From Riptortus pedestris (lineage: Eukaryota > Arthropoda > Insecta > Hemiptera > Alydidae): DNA of 64,000 nt. Positions within the stretch are counted from its first letter, which is position 1; each line of letters opens with the position of its first letter. Where the stretch lies: contig CM032231.1 in the NCBI GenBank assembly GCA_019009955.1, forward strand, positions 104,917,501-104,981,500, written 5' to 3'. The notes under the pieces were generated by a model. That model did no database searches and had not been told where the DNA came from. It saw only the letters and a program-made list of their open reading frames with translations. The translations under genes were made by a program, and so were the position numbers. Of this stretch, positions 38,820 through 49,560 are shown one piece after another.

Positions 38820-39250
38820 ACCCTCGCCTTTTAAAACTCACCGGGAGAAGAAAAAGGGGGGAAATAAATAAATAAAATCTTTCTAATCAAGTTAAAGGGA
38901 GCGAGGGAATTAAATGGCATTTCATTCCGAGTCTTTGCCCCAGCCCTGAGCAAATGAAATCCCTAACTAAGAACGGAGGGGAAATTAGGGTGCACACATA
39001 AAGAGACGCCACCTAGAGACGTTATCGCCCCCAGTTTTAAGAGTGCGTGGGCCCCTCGTCCAAAGTATAAATGACTCCAAGGGGAAGAAACCAAATGGGG
39101 GCCCGCGAAACGAATTTTAACCCCCCTCCCTCACATCTTACGCTTTTGCATTGTGCAGTAAAGGCTTTATGAGCTCTGCAAGAATATATCTGATGCGGCC
39201 AGCACATGGCTTCCTCCCCCCCCCAAGCCTAGCTAAATTAAAAATCGTTA
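38820..39250. promoter_or_regulatory. GC-rich island, candidate conserved non-coding element
   Basis: About 430 bp, repeat-free. Words include GGGAATTAAATGGCATTTCA, AGAGACGCCACCTAGAGACG, AAGTATAAATGACTCC and GGCTTTATGAGCTC. Hox/Abd-B-type TTTATG cores and a bHLH- or CTCF-like GCCACCTAG are noted as word matches only. No frame looks coding. Confidence 0.3.
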
Positions 39251-39287
39251 ATAGCCTTTTTAGGCCCAGTACGCAACCGCTCTTTTT

Positions 39288-39415
39288 TCGCAAGTTTCCT
39301 TTAAGAGATATATGCTAATGGGGTTGATTTCAAGATGTGATATTTAGAAACTTTCTTCAAATGTCAAATAGTCCTTTCTACACGATGGCGAAAATTGATG
39401 CAATTCGGAAATTAA
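39288..39415 (+). mobile_element. Helentron-like left-end fragment, very degenerate
   Basis: GCAAGTTTCCTTTAAGAGA, GCTAATGGGGT and TTCTTCAAATGTC line up with the left end of the family, but many bases differ. Right part absent. Confidence 0.45.
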
Positions 39416-39528
39416 ATAGCCGCTTTAGGTCTGCAGGAAACGGCTTTATTTTTGGTCTCTTTTTCTAGGAATCCTAAAAATGCGTATACATTCTTTTATT
39501 CTCAAATTCAATAATCATAATACTAATT

Positions 39529-40870
39529 AGCAGATTTCCCTAAAGGAAGTATATATATATATATATATATATACTTTCTGTTACCGCTGTAGCGCTCCCG
39601 ATTCTTATTTGAACGTAACCATACTCGATGTCATTCCACATAAAATCAACCAGAAAAAAATGATTTTGACACCCATCTTTTCAAATTTTGTTCAAACTTA
39701 TTTTAGGTATTCTATTTATTGGTGTGAGAACCCGATTTTTTTTTATATATCTTTAATGGTTTGGATTTTATGGCCTCTAAAAGTTTTGAGATTTTCGTGT
39801 TTTCTATCGATTAGGAACAGTACCATTAATTTGTTTTCAATTCAAAAATAATTTATAACATTCTTATTTACAAACCAATTTTGATGAATTTTTTTGTATG
39901 TATACATAAATGTCTTTAAAAACAATAAAAAAAATAAACGAAGGTACCAAGTAAGTATTTGTGGCCAGAAAAAAATTACAAGTGTCAATTTTAGTTTTTT
40001 AGAAAGCAAATATATAGTTTCAAGTTAAATTGAATATCTCGAAAGGGACAACAATAATCAAGGAAATTTTTTTTTCTTAGGTTCTAAGATATGTGATCTA
40101 GCACTTAAAGCAATTATATAAATGGTTATTTGACTCTTTCATTGTTTATTCCAAGTTTAAAAATTAATATTTAGAAAAAATTATAAATTTTTATGAGTTA
40201 AAATAAAATGATAAATAAAGCTAACTAAGAAGATAGTTATATTACATAAGTTTGATTTTAATTAAATACTGCTTTCATTATGTGATTCATCAGTCTAACA
40301 TGTACTTTGATATGTACAATTATTACCCTAAAATTGCTATTTTGGCCAATGTTGTCAAATAAAACAGTTAACGGTATATACTTAAAGTTAATTTTTATTG
40401 TTTAAACATAAAAACATTTTATCAAAATTAGTTTGTAAATAAGAAAGTTATAAATTATTTTTGAATTGAATACAAATTAATGGTACTGTTCCTAATCGTT
40501 GGAAACCGGAAAATCTCAAAACCGTTAAAGATAGATAACAACAAATTGGTGTGGTTTCTCACATCAATGAGTAGAACACCCAAAATAAATTCATCAAAAT
40601 CTGAAATGTTTGGTCTCATGGTGAGGTTGAATTGACGTGGAATGATCCTGTAGCGAAGCGTTTAATGTAAATCTAAAGGTCGAGGTCGTTAATGGCTAAA
40701 ATCAAACCAATGGTAGGGGGAAGGTGTTAGAGGGTGTGAATTTCGGAAATTCAAAATATCTCCGTTATTATGCGTCTGATAGAAAAATTGTATAAAACCA
40801 ATCTTATTGCAAATGTAAAGTTCTGTAAATAATATTATGTACGTCTTGAGATAGATGCAAAAAGGCCCGT
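39529..40870 (+). mobile_element. Helentron-like element split by a foldback insertion
   Basis: Left end AGCAGATTTCCCTAAAGG, an (AT)n tract at 39548-39573, then CTGTTACCGCTGTAGCGC and CATACTCGAT. Interrupted at 39630. It resumes at about 40657 with CGTTTAATGTAA, GAGGTCGTTAATGGCT and AAATATCTCCGTTATTATGC, up to about 40870. The hairpin end is missing. Confidence 0.7.
39630..40646. mobile_element. Foldback element with about 260-bp inverted arms
   Basis: Left arm 39631-39895 and right arm about 40415-40645 are imperfect inverted copies. Each carries ATTAGGAACAGTACCATTAA and TCAAAAATAATTTATAAC in opposite orientation, and the ends read TCATTCCAC / GTGGAATGA. The spacer of roughly 520 bp is AT-rich and non-coding. 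Its boundaries are fixed by the interrupted Helentron-like sequence. Long inverted arms with no coding suggest a MULE- or foldback-type non-autonomous DNA element. I could not see a clean target duplication. Confidence 0.7.
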
Positions 40871-40899
40871 AACCTGTAATGTCATTTTTTTATTTATTT

Positions 40900-41094
40900 T
40901 TTTTGGTTGCCATTATGTGCTGTGGGAGTAAAACACCCGTTAACCAAGAAGGACCTGCAATGATTTGTGTCCAGTAGACTTGCGGGTCTCATTACACCCC
41001 GGGGGAGCGTCATCACCGGCCTCCAGTTCACCAGTCGATGGGGATCTAGGAGAGTCAATAAACGTGTTTTACTTTTATCTTACTACATCAGCTT
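40900..41094. other. GC-moderate unassigned segment
   Basis: After a T-run at 40885-40903 there is balanced sequence with CATTACACCCCGGGGGAGCG and CACCAGTCGATGGGG. It adjoins the 75-bp array. Not recognised. Confidence 0.3.
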
Positions 41095-41680
41095 GTTTAC
41101 GATTATCACTGGCATCGATAGACAGTGACTTTAGCTCGGAATCCAGTAAAGTAGACAATGATTAATATTGTTTGCGATTATCACTGGCATCGATAGACTG
41201 TGTCTTTTATTCGGAATCCAGTAAAGTAGACAATGATTAATATTGTTTGCGATTATCACTGGCATCGATAGACTGTGTCTTTTATTCGGAATCCAGTAAA
41301 GTAGACAATGATTAATATTGTTTACGATTATCACTGGCATCGATAGACAGTGTCTTTTATTCGGAATCCAGTAAAGTAGACAATGATTAATATTGTTTGC
41401 GATTATCACTGGCATCGATAGACAGTGTCTTTTATTCGGAATCCAGTAAAGTAGACAATGATTAATATTGTTTACGATTATCACTGACATCGATAGACAG
41501 TGTCTTTTATTCGGAATTCGGTAACATTGATGAAGAATATCCTTATTTGCCTTGATTACTAACATTTATTCGGAATCCAGACAAGGATAGATTGACAGAG
41601 ACCTTTTCTCGTCGATCACTAATGTAGAGAGACAGTATCCTCTATTCGGGGCCCAGTGAGATAGTGACAAAGAATAACGG
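41095..41680. repeat. 75-bp minisatellite, open in one frame on minus strand
   Basis: Five to six regular units of exactly 75 bp (for example starts at 41175 and 41250), each with ATTATCACTGGCATCGATAG and TTCGGAATCCAGTAAAGTAG, then degenerate units to about 41680. Because 75 is a multiple of three, the minus strand stays open (41565 to 41131) and reads a 25-residue repeat containing IPNKRHCLSMPVII and NHCLLYW. The frame continues upstream past one stop to 41886. No known repeat protein matches. I treat it as non-coding. Confidence 0.85.
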
Positions 41681-42031
41681 CGGAAAGCAGTGAGAGGTAG
41701 AGTGTAAATCGATTCTAGAGTGTAGCCTAAGTCGATTTGACGGGAGGGAATCCACTCTAGCGCGGGCACATTGTCTCTCTCTTTCTCTCGCTGTCTCCTC
41801 CTTTCTTTTCTCAGATATTTTAATGGCTTAGTCTTGTTAATGAATAAAAACTCCAAACAGCCCCTCCCCGGATCTCCTGCGAGCACCCCATCTATATTCC
41901 GCTTCCTCGTACGATGTAGCCAACAATCCCTTTATCGTATCCTTTGGATTTTCCGCTGCTTAATACATTCGGAAAATTGAAATTTCGTTTAAATCTTTCC
42001 TTTGACTATAAATTTTCCAAAGCCATTTATT
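41681..42031. other. Unassigned DNA
   Basis: Mixed composition with a CTCTCTCTTTCTCTCGC patch. Open frames on both strands overlap and show no motif. Confidence 0.35.
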
Positions 42032-42656
42032 AGCAGATTTCCTCATTAGGGCAATCAGCTTTTGAGGTCGTACTCATCACGCGATTTTTGAAGATTTTCC
42101 TGAAATGTCCATTTATGAGGAGATGACGAAAATGAGGTCCGTCAAAAATAAATTTTTCGTTATATATATTATATATCTGTTAACGGTCTAGTGGCCTCAA
42201 GTTTTTCTTGAATGTTACCAAACTCCATTTTTAACAGTTTTGTGTAAAAATAAAGATCAATTTTGTTAATGGCTGAAATCGAACAAGTGGGGGGGGGGGG
42301 TTTAGAGGGGAGAATTTTCGAAAATTCGTAATATCTCCGTTATTATGCGTCGGATCGAAAACTTGTATAGAACCAATCTTATTGCAAATGTAATGTTCTC
42401 TAATGTTTGTTATATACATTTATTTATTCTCTAATATCAATATTAACAGAGATATTTGCATTATTTTAGTTTTCGTCCTTCAGTAAACCTCCCTCTTACT
42501 CGTCTTATTAACAATAAGCTGTTATATCATGAAACACTTTCTTTGAAGCATAAATATAAAATATGGTTCTAATTTTACGTTTTGAGATAAATCCAAATAC
42601 GTGACGCACGCGGGAAATCTGCTTAGTTTACGCAGCCCCTGCGTGACGGACTTTTT
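42032..42656 (+). mobile_element. Helentron-like element, complete
   Basis: Left AGCAGATTTCCTCATTAGGG, AT-rich spacer (42160-42178), a G-run at 42291-42301, GTCGGATCGAAAACTTG, TCCTTCAGTAAACCTCC and CATTAACAATAAGC-type words. The right end is GGGAAATCTGC, TTAGTTTA, CGCAGCCCCTGCG, TGACGGAC and T-run. About 625 bp. Confidence 0.8.
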
Positions 42657-42659
42657 TTA

Positions 42660-42840
42660 TTTTCAGCTGGTGGTGAGGGTGGTGAATCAGATTGATGAAT
42701 CAGTTTGATTGAGTTTGAGTGCATCGACCGATTTCAGCCCAGTAGCATCGCTATAGGAACGTTCTACGCTCCTAAGCTCTGAGGATGGGAATGTAAACCC
42801 CGAAAGCGCTACTAGGCGTTTGGTAAAATAAATTGTGAGG
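42660..42840 (+). mobile_element. Penelope-like 3' end fragment with hammerhead-like motif
   Basis: Contains CTGAGGA (42779-42785), a GGG/CCC stem, GAAA (42802-42805) and a possible GCGC/GCGT stem, then AAAATAAATT. The same arrangement occurs at 57664-57705. CUGANGA...GAAA with a following short stem is the core of hammerhead ribozymes, which are known in Penelope-like retroelements. Stem II has an awkward closing pair, so activity is doubtful. Confidence 0.35.
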
Positions 42841-43525
42841 ACCTAAAGAAGTGTTTCTGATTAATCCATTTATTTTTCGCTGGCGGCCAAGCCTTGGAAT
42901 GACGATAAGCAGTAAACTTAGACAATTTACGATATTTTACAGAAATTACGGTATACATAATTTCCGGCGAAGAAAATTTCCTCCATTTTCAAGGGGGGGG
43001 GCACAGTTTTCCTCCATTTCCAAAAATTCATAACTTGGTTCAGAGTCAAATATCAGTAAGTTAATATTTTTAATCCATTTTGCTAAGATATATGCTTACA
43101 TAGTGTGTAAAAATCATTTTTTTTATATTCACCCCTGTCGGAGATATACAACCTCAAACATTGTAAAAATTGGAAAAACTCCAATTTTAAAAATCCATAA
43201 CAAAGAAGGTAATTTTCAATGCTTTTTCAAAGCAATTTGAGTACTTGATGGTATCTTTCTACGGAATAAAAATTATTTCTGTTAAATTACGTTTTCATAG
43301 TTTCTTTTAAATTTCTAATAAGCGGAATTTATCAATTTGTAACCCCTAATTTGGAGGCCATTTTGACAGGTGAACTTTGCCTTCATGGCATCACAGCTAA
43401 GCAACAATATTATAGAGGGGAAAATTATGAAAAAACAAAATAAAAAACTATGCCAATTCCAATGTTTTAGATTGATCTGCTCTAGAGATAATAGATTTAA
43501 CGCTAACGTCATCAAAACGAAAATA
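42841..43525. other. AT-rich DNA, nothing recognised
   Basis: A G-run lies at 42994-43001. No gene or matched repeat. Confidence 0.4.
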
Positions 43526-43938
43526 TCCCTCACGCAGGCACTGCGTTAACTAAACAGATTTTCCTCGTATTCACGTAATTGGCATTTGTCTTAAAAAATA
43601 ATAATTCAATGAGAACAATATTTGGTATTTAACTTTCTAATAATGTGTGTCATTTTATAACAGAGTATTAATTATGTGACATGTGTAGGAGTGGGGTTTA
43701 TTGAAGGCTGGAATCTAAAAAAATGCAAATATCTTGGTTAATATTAAATATAGAGAATAAATGTATATCACATTATGTATAGTACGTTTAATTTTCAATA
43801 AGTTTAGTTCTATACAATTTTCCGATCCGACGTATTATAAAGGAGATATTTAAAATTTTCGAAAATCCCTTCCCCCGCTTGCCCGATTATAGCCATTAAC
43901 GAACTCACCTTTAGTTTTACATGAACTACTTATATATC
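43526..43938 (-). mobile_element. Helentron-like element, left part truncated
   Basis: CACGCAGGCACTGCGTTAAC, AACAGATTTTCC, GCAAATATCTTGGTTAATAT, CGATCCGACGTATTATAA and CCATTAACGAACTC, then breaks off before the AT tract. Confidence 0.7.
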
Positions 43939-44298
43939 GTGTTGAAAAAAATTAGTGATGAGTATAGTTGGTGGATGATCAGTAGGAATTTAATGGCTGA
44001 AAATGATACTTTTTTCTAATATTTTTCGTTCAGGGTAAACATATACATGTGTACAAAAGCATCTAAAACATGTGGCATGTGGGTAGTTCTAATATTTATT
44101 TATTTATTTAGGTGTGTCGCAATTTAAGCGATTCACACATTTTCTTGTAGTGATTCTAAAATAGTAGAGGTAAAGCCACCTTATAAAAACCAATAAAAAA
44201 GGTTAAAAAATCTACAGAGGTAGGTAAAAATACGGTAATTTATTTTTTCTCCAGTGGATATTATTGCAGTCTATTTATTATTATTATATTATTTAATG
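43939..44298. other. AT-rich DNA, nothing recognised
   Basis: A TTTA-rich run near 44095. The (AAT)n-type tail of the minus-strand LINE lies at about 44270-44298. Confidence 0.4.
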
Positions 44299-44690
44299 TT
44301 ATATCTGGTTGTAAATGTGTGTGTCTTTGAGGTGTTTTATGACTTTTGTAATGTATGGGCTGTCGTCGTGTAGTAGTTCAGATAGGTTGGTGGGTAAGTT
44401 CTTGTCAGTTATTAGTCTGCAGTCTGTAAGTAAGTGTTTGATAGTCTAGTAATTGCAGAGTGTACATAATAGCCGGTTCAGTCCTAGTCATGAGGTGTCC
44501 GTGTGTTATCCGTGAATGGCCGTGCTTCAAACGAGCAAGGACTATTTCTTCTCTTCTAGTTTCCTGATTACTGGACAGCCATTCACGAATAGTGTTTAAA
44601 GAAAACTTAAATTTTTCCTGAAATTGTATTTCGTATTTACGGAAATTGACTAGATAATCAGCTTCTCCTAGGCTTTTTTTGTACTTCCTT
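44299..44690 (-). mobile_element. Jockey/CR1-type LINE carboxy end, copy 2
   Basis: Reads on the minus strand: RKYKKSLGEADYLVNFRKYE, FKFSLNTIREWLSSNQETRR, EEIVLARLKHGHSRITHGHL and MTRTEP, then after a frame break L-C-T-L-C-N-Y. A stop replaces Gln in the following TIKHLLTDC, and it ends NLPTNLSELLHDDSP...HIYNQI with the stop at 44299-44301. RREEIVLARLK-GHSRITHGHLM followed by C-x2-C-x7-H-x4-C is characteristic of Jockey/CR1 proteins. It is the same family as 16100-16345, with about 80 more codons upstream. One frameshift and one nonsense change make it a pseudogene. Confidence 0.85.
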
Positions 44691-44801
44691 TATTCAAAAG
44701 AAACTATTCTAAGCAAGAAAAATTACAGATTTAAGATTTTAACGGAATTATCATCTTTGAACCTTCCTTAATCCATCTTGAGTAGGCAATTAGGCCAATA
44801 A

Positions 44802-45064
44802 ACTCAGTCACGCAGGGGCTGCGTAAACTAAGCAGATTTCCCATGGGAAGGTTTTTCAACAGATAAATATACATACTGGTAATACCACCGTGAATGTTAA
44901 GGGATAAATACAAACGGTATTAAGAAATGATTCAGTCAATTTACAAGTTAATAATATCTACAACGGAAAGCGTCTTATTTATAAACAAACAGGGCAGCCA
45001 ACTTTGCAGCGCTGAATAGATGGAATTATTCAAGGCCGGAAAGATGAACAATTAATGAAATATT

Positions 45065-45099
<35 letters not shown>

Positions 45100-45480
45100 T
45101 ATTAATATTTCTGAAAACTATTTACTGAAGCTATTGGGGAGTAATTTGAAATGAATCAGAATAATTTCTATCTCAATCACTCATATTTTAGTAATCCAAG
45201 AACTAAATAAGGGGGAGGGGCATCAGAACGCAATGTATGTATTTTGAATAATGAGGCTTTTTGAAAACATTATTTGGTATTTAATGTAATGAAGTGGTTC
45301 ATGATAAAACAGCTTATTATTATTAAGCGGTTACAGACAAATATCTATAAATAAACATTTTGAACAGACCTCATTTTCGTCATTTCCTAGGATGGATCGA
45401 TGGACATTTGAAGAAAAATGTCGAAAATCGCGTCATGAGTCCGAGCTAAATAGCTGATTTCACTTAAGGGAAATCTGCTA
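44802..45480 (-). mobile_element. Helentron-like element, long-leader subfamily, copy A
   Basis: AGTCACG, CAGGGGCTGCG, AAGCAGATTTCCC, then a leader with CTACAACGGAAAGCGTC, AAACAAACAGGGC and GGCCGGAAAGATG. It shares this leader with the copy at 46530. An (AT)n tract follows at 45068-45098. It ends CTGATTTCACTTAAGGG and AAATCTGCTA. At 45154-45210 it holds the start of a small frame beginning MNQNNF, shared with copy B. Confidence 0.75.
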
Positions 45481-46529
45481 AAAACAACAAGCTTTCAAAT
45501 TTGAAATTCGTTATTGAAGACTTTCATAAAGTTTAGTTGTTCATCTCCCTGTCAAAATGGACTAAGCGGTTGTAGGGGGGGGGGGTTAGTGGTATGCGAA
45601 AATGAAAAATTTCTTCTTACTTATAGGAGATGGAAAATATTTGTTTAGGATGTGCTTTCTGTATAATAAAATGATGTATAAATTATGTTTTAAAGCATCT
45701 TTTGATCCGATGCATTGGAAAGGATATATCATGTGTACTTTCAAATAAGTTCAATTGAGAGGTAGTAAAACCTTTTGTACATTTAATTTAATATGACTAA
45801 AAGGAAATCTTTGACATTCGATTTTTTTTTTAAATGTTACAAATTATATCCGCTATATTAGGAAAGTAATTCCCCGTTGGAATTCAAAACTCTTTGATTG
45901 TTATTTCTAAAAGTGTCTGAATTTTTAACAGTGAGTGCCCTTGTAAAATAATCAATGAGAATCTGAATCCGTAATCTTCATTCTACTTTGAATAATAAAC
46001 TCCAAAATGAGGAATACCTGTGAATAATGATCAATACTCACTATCATATGTAAATTTATCCTCTTTTACAAGAAAACTTCTAGGGAGTAATTTGACAGGT
46101 TGTTTGGCCCCTCAAATTCTGCCATGAATGCCTAATGTCATGCAGTTAATTATATATCCCGTCAAGTTTTCGCCATTACCACCAGCTGTCATTCGATAAT
46201 TTAGATTGTTCGCAACTTTTGTGGTCACGCGTTTTGCAAATTCGATTTGTGCCGTACTTGGAAAACCCCTATTATTTATGACTGAATTACTGCAAACCTA
46301 ATGCGATTAGTACTCTGCCATAATTGAACGAACAAGGACACTCTATTTCCAATTTTTGCATGTCAGGAATAGCAATATGAATATTATAGTACGAATTATA
46401 GAAGTTTTCAGTACAATTAAACAGACACGGGGAATTGTTGGTACTATTAATTTGGGAGGGTTATGCCTCCTAGCGTTCAAACGCATAGAGCAATGATATG
46501 TCGAGAAATAGCTAGTTAGCAGATATAGA
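45481..46529. other. AT-rich DNA, nothing recognised
   Basis: A G-run at 45577-45586 and words such as GATCCGATGCATTGGAAAGG (45695) suggest a further decayed Helentron-like piece at about 45560-45740. Otherwise unassigned. Confidence 0.35.
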
Positions 46530-46828
46530 AACTCAGGGGCTGCGCAAATTAAGCAGATTTCCCACGCGAAGGCTTACAATTGATAAATATATGTACATAC
46601 TGGTAACACAACACCACCGCGAATATTAAGCGAATAAATACATAACGGTAATGGGAAATCTTCCAGTTACAAGTTAATAACTCTACAACGGAAAGCGTCA
46701 GAATTGTAAACAAACAGGACTAACAACCTGATATCTAGACCGGAAAGACACAACTACTGAAATATATCTGAATATAACAAATTAATTTTATTGCAAATTA
46801 TTAAGTATATCTATTACTGGAAATTATA

Positions 46829-47014
46829 ATGAATCAGAATAATTTTTATTCGAATCAATCAAATTTTAGTAGCAGAAAGCCCGCTGCTTTAAATATTTCT
46901 TTAACATCGACAAGTGAAAATTTATGTATAAGAAAAGTACACCAGATCCACGATCAACCAAAGGACCTCAACCGGAAAATATATATATATATAGAGGACG
47001 AGAAACCTCCCTGA
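46829..47014 (+). CDS. Small open frame in long-leader copy B, unknown
   Basis: 61 codons from ATG. It begins MNQNNFYSNQSNFSSRKP, has NISLTSTSENLCIRKVHQIH and ends IEDEKPP. Copy A (45154) has the same start, MNQNNFYLNHSYFSNPRTK, before a stop. The initiator context and first residues are therefore shared between two copies of the element. It is Asn/Ser-rich and no domain is recognised. It runs away from the hairpin end, opposite to the usual Helitron Rep/Hel orientation. It could be the first exon or amino end of an element-encoded protein, or simply chance retention. Confidence 0.25.
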   Translation: MNQNNFYSNQSNFSSRKPAALNISLTSTSENLCIRKVHQIHDQPKDLNRKIYIYIEDEKPP

Positions 47015-47320
47015 ACAATTTTAATTATATTGTAATAATATAATGTATTATATAAACTTATAATATATGTATGTTTATACTCCCATTAGTTAGATTTCCG
47101 CTGTTAACGAATTTGATCTTCATTCATATGAGAAATAAACGAATATACAGCTTTCCTAACAACAAAAAAAAAAAACAGCTTTAAATTCCTTTTTCTTTGG
47201 CAGGTGTTTACACACATTTGAAAAAGTGGAAAATGGTTGTCAAGAATTTTCTGCATCAATATATAAAAAATATAAAAATAAAAAAATAATAACAATAATG
47301 TACAAAATTTTCTTAGCAAA

Positions 47321-47460
47321 ATGATCTTAGCATTTTTAAATTTGGTTCAGGAAATGGATTTGATAGCTATAAAAAAAAAGGCTGCCAAAGCATCAGCGGA
47401 GAAACACATTTATAAAATTGATCGCACAAATGATTTACGTGGTAAGATAGCTGTACAGTT
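47321..47460 (+). CDS. Possible exon in long-leader copy B, unknown
   Basis: Open frame from 47321 reading MILAFLNLVQEMDLIAIKKK, then AAKASAEKHIYKIDRTNDLRG. Directly after this comes GGTAAGATAG, a good splice-donor form (GTAAGA at about 47442). Composition (Ala, Lys, Glu, Asp) is more protein-like than the surrounding DNA. Past the donor the frame runs into family repeat sequence and stops at 47522-47524. It may be a captured exon or part of the element's own gene. Not recognised. Confidence 0.25.
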
Positions 47461-47515
47461 GAAAATATTATTACAACCACCTGCCATGAGTACGACCTCT
47501 TTCGCTGAATTCCTT

Positions 47516-47930
47516 ATTATATAAATCATGTTAGTAAGCTTAAACCTTATTAATATCATATCAATTCATATTTATTTTAAGTACCAAATATCCAAACATT
47601 AGGGAAATAACAAGTTTTAAATAATCATAAAGGCCATATTAACTAAATTAGAACAGAAATGATCTTGGCATTTCTTTCAATGAGCCAATCATAAGCATTC
47701 AAAATGTAAATTATTCACTCTGAATCGAATATCATCAAGGAATATTCCACGTTAGGAAATTATGTATTTACAGGTCTTGAGTCTTATCGACCGGCAATCA
47801 ACATAATTTTTTATTCATTCCCTCCGTTAATTTTTTTTCTTCATTTATTATTCACCACACCACATATTGGCTCTTGCTTCCTATGTTGTGGCAGCAGAAA
47901 TATCATCCAGAGGTTTTATCATTTATATTT
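47516..47930. other. AT-rich DNA, nothing recognised
   Basis: No coding or repeat signal that I can support. Confidence 0.4.
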
Positions 47931-47934
47931 AAAT

Positions 47935-48690
47935 ACAACTTTCTATAAATTTTGTTATGTACATGTTTTCTCTATATTGAATATTAACCGATATATTTTT
48001 CGCCCTTCTACGACGCCACCCCTCCACTCCCCTCCTACTAATGTCATATTAACAATAAGCTATTATGTAATGAAACACTTCATTCTAAGGTAAAATAACA
48101 AATATGGTTTTCATTGAACTTTTACTCTAACGTCTTCAATTAAGATTTTTCGTTCTTTACTCGAAATGTTTCTTTGATCTTTTCCATACTCGATATTTAA
48201 ACTTTTCAGTCAACGCTAAAGATCATATTTGTAATTGGCGGAAACTGGGCATGAAATAGTGGGGGTTTAGATGGGGGATTCGAAAAATCCATAAATCTAC
48301 GTTATTATAAGTCAGATCGTAAAATGTTGTGACCTATTCGTATCTCAAGTATTAAGCGAGTTATTTGAACTTGTATTTTGTCTCCAGTGACTCCCCCTCC
48401 TTCTAATCACTGGTTTAAATCTCAATTTTGTTAACGGGTGAAATATGACCTCTGGAGTGGGGTAAATCGAAAATTAAAAATAATTCAGCCTTTATCTATG
48501 TGATATATAAGTGTTGATTGTCCAATCTTGAACATTTAATTCTGTGTAATTGGTGCTATATTTTTTTTTCACATCTCGAATATAAAATGAGTCTTTTTGT
48601 ATTTTTTTTTTGTTTACCCCCCCCCCCCCCCTACTTCTACTCATCTCACGTAAACAATTAGCCAGTATATATAATGAAAGTGTTAAATAC
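47935..48690 (+). mobile_element. Helentron-like body sequence, degenerate, repeated units
   Basis: Successive blocks resemble the family body: ATTAACCGATATATTTTTCG with CACCCCTCCACTCCCC and AACAATAAGCTATTATG (to 48090), GGGGGTTTAGATGGGGG (48260), then a second and third weaker round ending with a C-run at 48618-48631. Terminal signals are absent. It may be tandemly rearranged. Confidence 0.5.
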
Positions 48691-49270
48691 AGTGTTATAT
48701 TTCAATTTATTTTTATAAAAGATTTCTACTAGGTCATAAGACGGTGAGATGAGACATCACTAGCGTGTCATTTAGACACACGGGAAATACCTATACTTTC
48801 TCTTTCTCGAAGGACGTTAATTGTCAACTACTTTCACTAATGCAACACAGAGAGTAATGTTATCACTTTGTTGTATTCATTTATTTGGAGCAATTGCTAC
48901 TAGGGGATATCTATCAAAAACAATAATAATTAAACAAATAAAATAAAGATCACATTGGACAATAACTTTATGGAGGACAAATAGAACTAAGAACAAAAGA
49001 AAGTGTTACCGTAACTGAAAACCCAACAAAAAGTAGGAACATAAAAATAGGATTAATAGAATAAAAAAATAAAATATTTAGTTAGTTAAAATAAATCATT
49101 TAATGCAAAAATAGTTGATAAAATGCAAAAATTTTAATAAAACGGGAAAAATAAATAATTTAAAATACCTTATACATGCTGATCAGTATAATAAATTTTG
49201 CGATAATTCTTTCCAAAAGCATTCGAAAATATCGAAAATCGAAAAAAAGGATTTTTATGTAAAAAGCAAA
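48691..49270. other. AT-rich DNA, nothing recognised
   Basis: No coding or repeat signal that I can support. Confidence 0.4.
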
Positions 49271-49273
49271 CGT

Positions 49274-49335
49274 AATGTAACACAGGAGTAGAAATAAATA
49301 CAAATTAAATACTATTTCTACTCCTGTGTTACATT
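49274..49335. repeat. Perfect 23-bp inverted repeat (hairpin)
   Basis: Left arm 49274-49296 contains AACACAGGAGTAGAAATA. Right arm 49313-49335 is its exact reverse complement, with a 16-base AT-rich loop. Its right arm ends four bases before the SINE at 49340. Confidence 0.9.
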
Positions 49336-49339
49336 TTTG

Positions 49340-49560
49340 GGCTCAGGTTAGCCATGTGAGCTAAAGGATTGGCATTTATCTTTCATGGAAAAGCAAGAGT
49401 GTCAAGATCGATTCCCGCCTGGACACCAGGAATTTATTTTGAGACGGACAAATAAAATCCTTTGACCTACCCTGGTTAGATTATAGTGATCAATTGTAAA
49501 TAACCCTTTTCAATTAGCCACAGTAGCAAAATCTGGAGACTAAATTAATAATAATAAAGT
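49340..49560 (+). mobile_element. tRNA-derived SINE, diverged
   Basis: Head GGCTCAGGTTAGCCATGTGAG, B-box-like AGATCGATTCCCGCC, body ACCCTGGTTAGATTATAG, tail with (AAT)n. Flanked by near-identical ACATTTTTG (49331-49339) and ATATTTTTG (49561-49569), probably the target duplication. Confidence 0.8.

Larger units (their letters stand above)
46530..47515 (-). mobile_element. Helentron-like element, long-leader subfamily, copy B
   Basis: Starts CTCAGGGGCTGCGCAAATTA, AAGCAGATTTCCCACGCG, followed by the same leader as copy A (CTACAACGGAAAGCGTC, AACAAACAGG, GACCGGAAAGA). Family words reappear at 47090-47118 (GATTTCCGCTGTTAACGAA) and at 47485-47513 (CATGAGTACGACCTC, then a ruined left end). In between are two small open frames, listed separately. 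At nearly 1 kb it is the longest copy and may keep part of an autonomous element. Confidence 0.6.
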
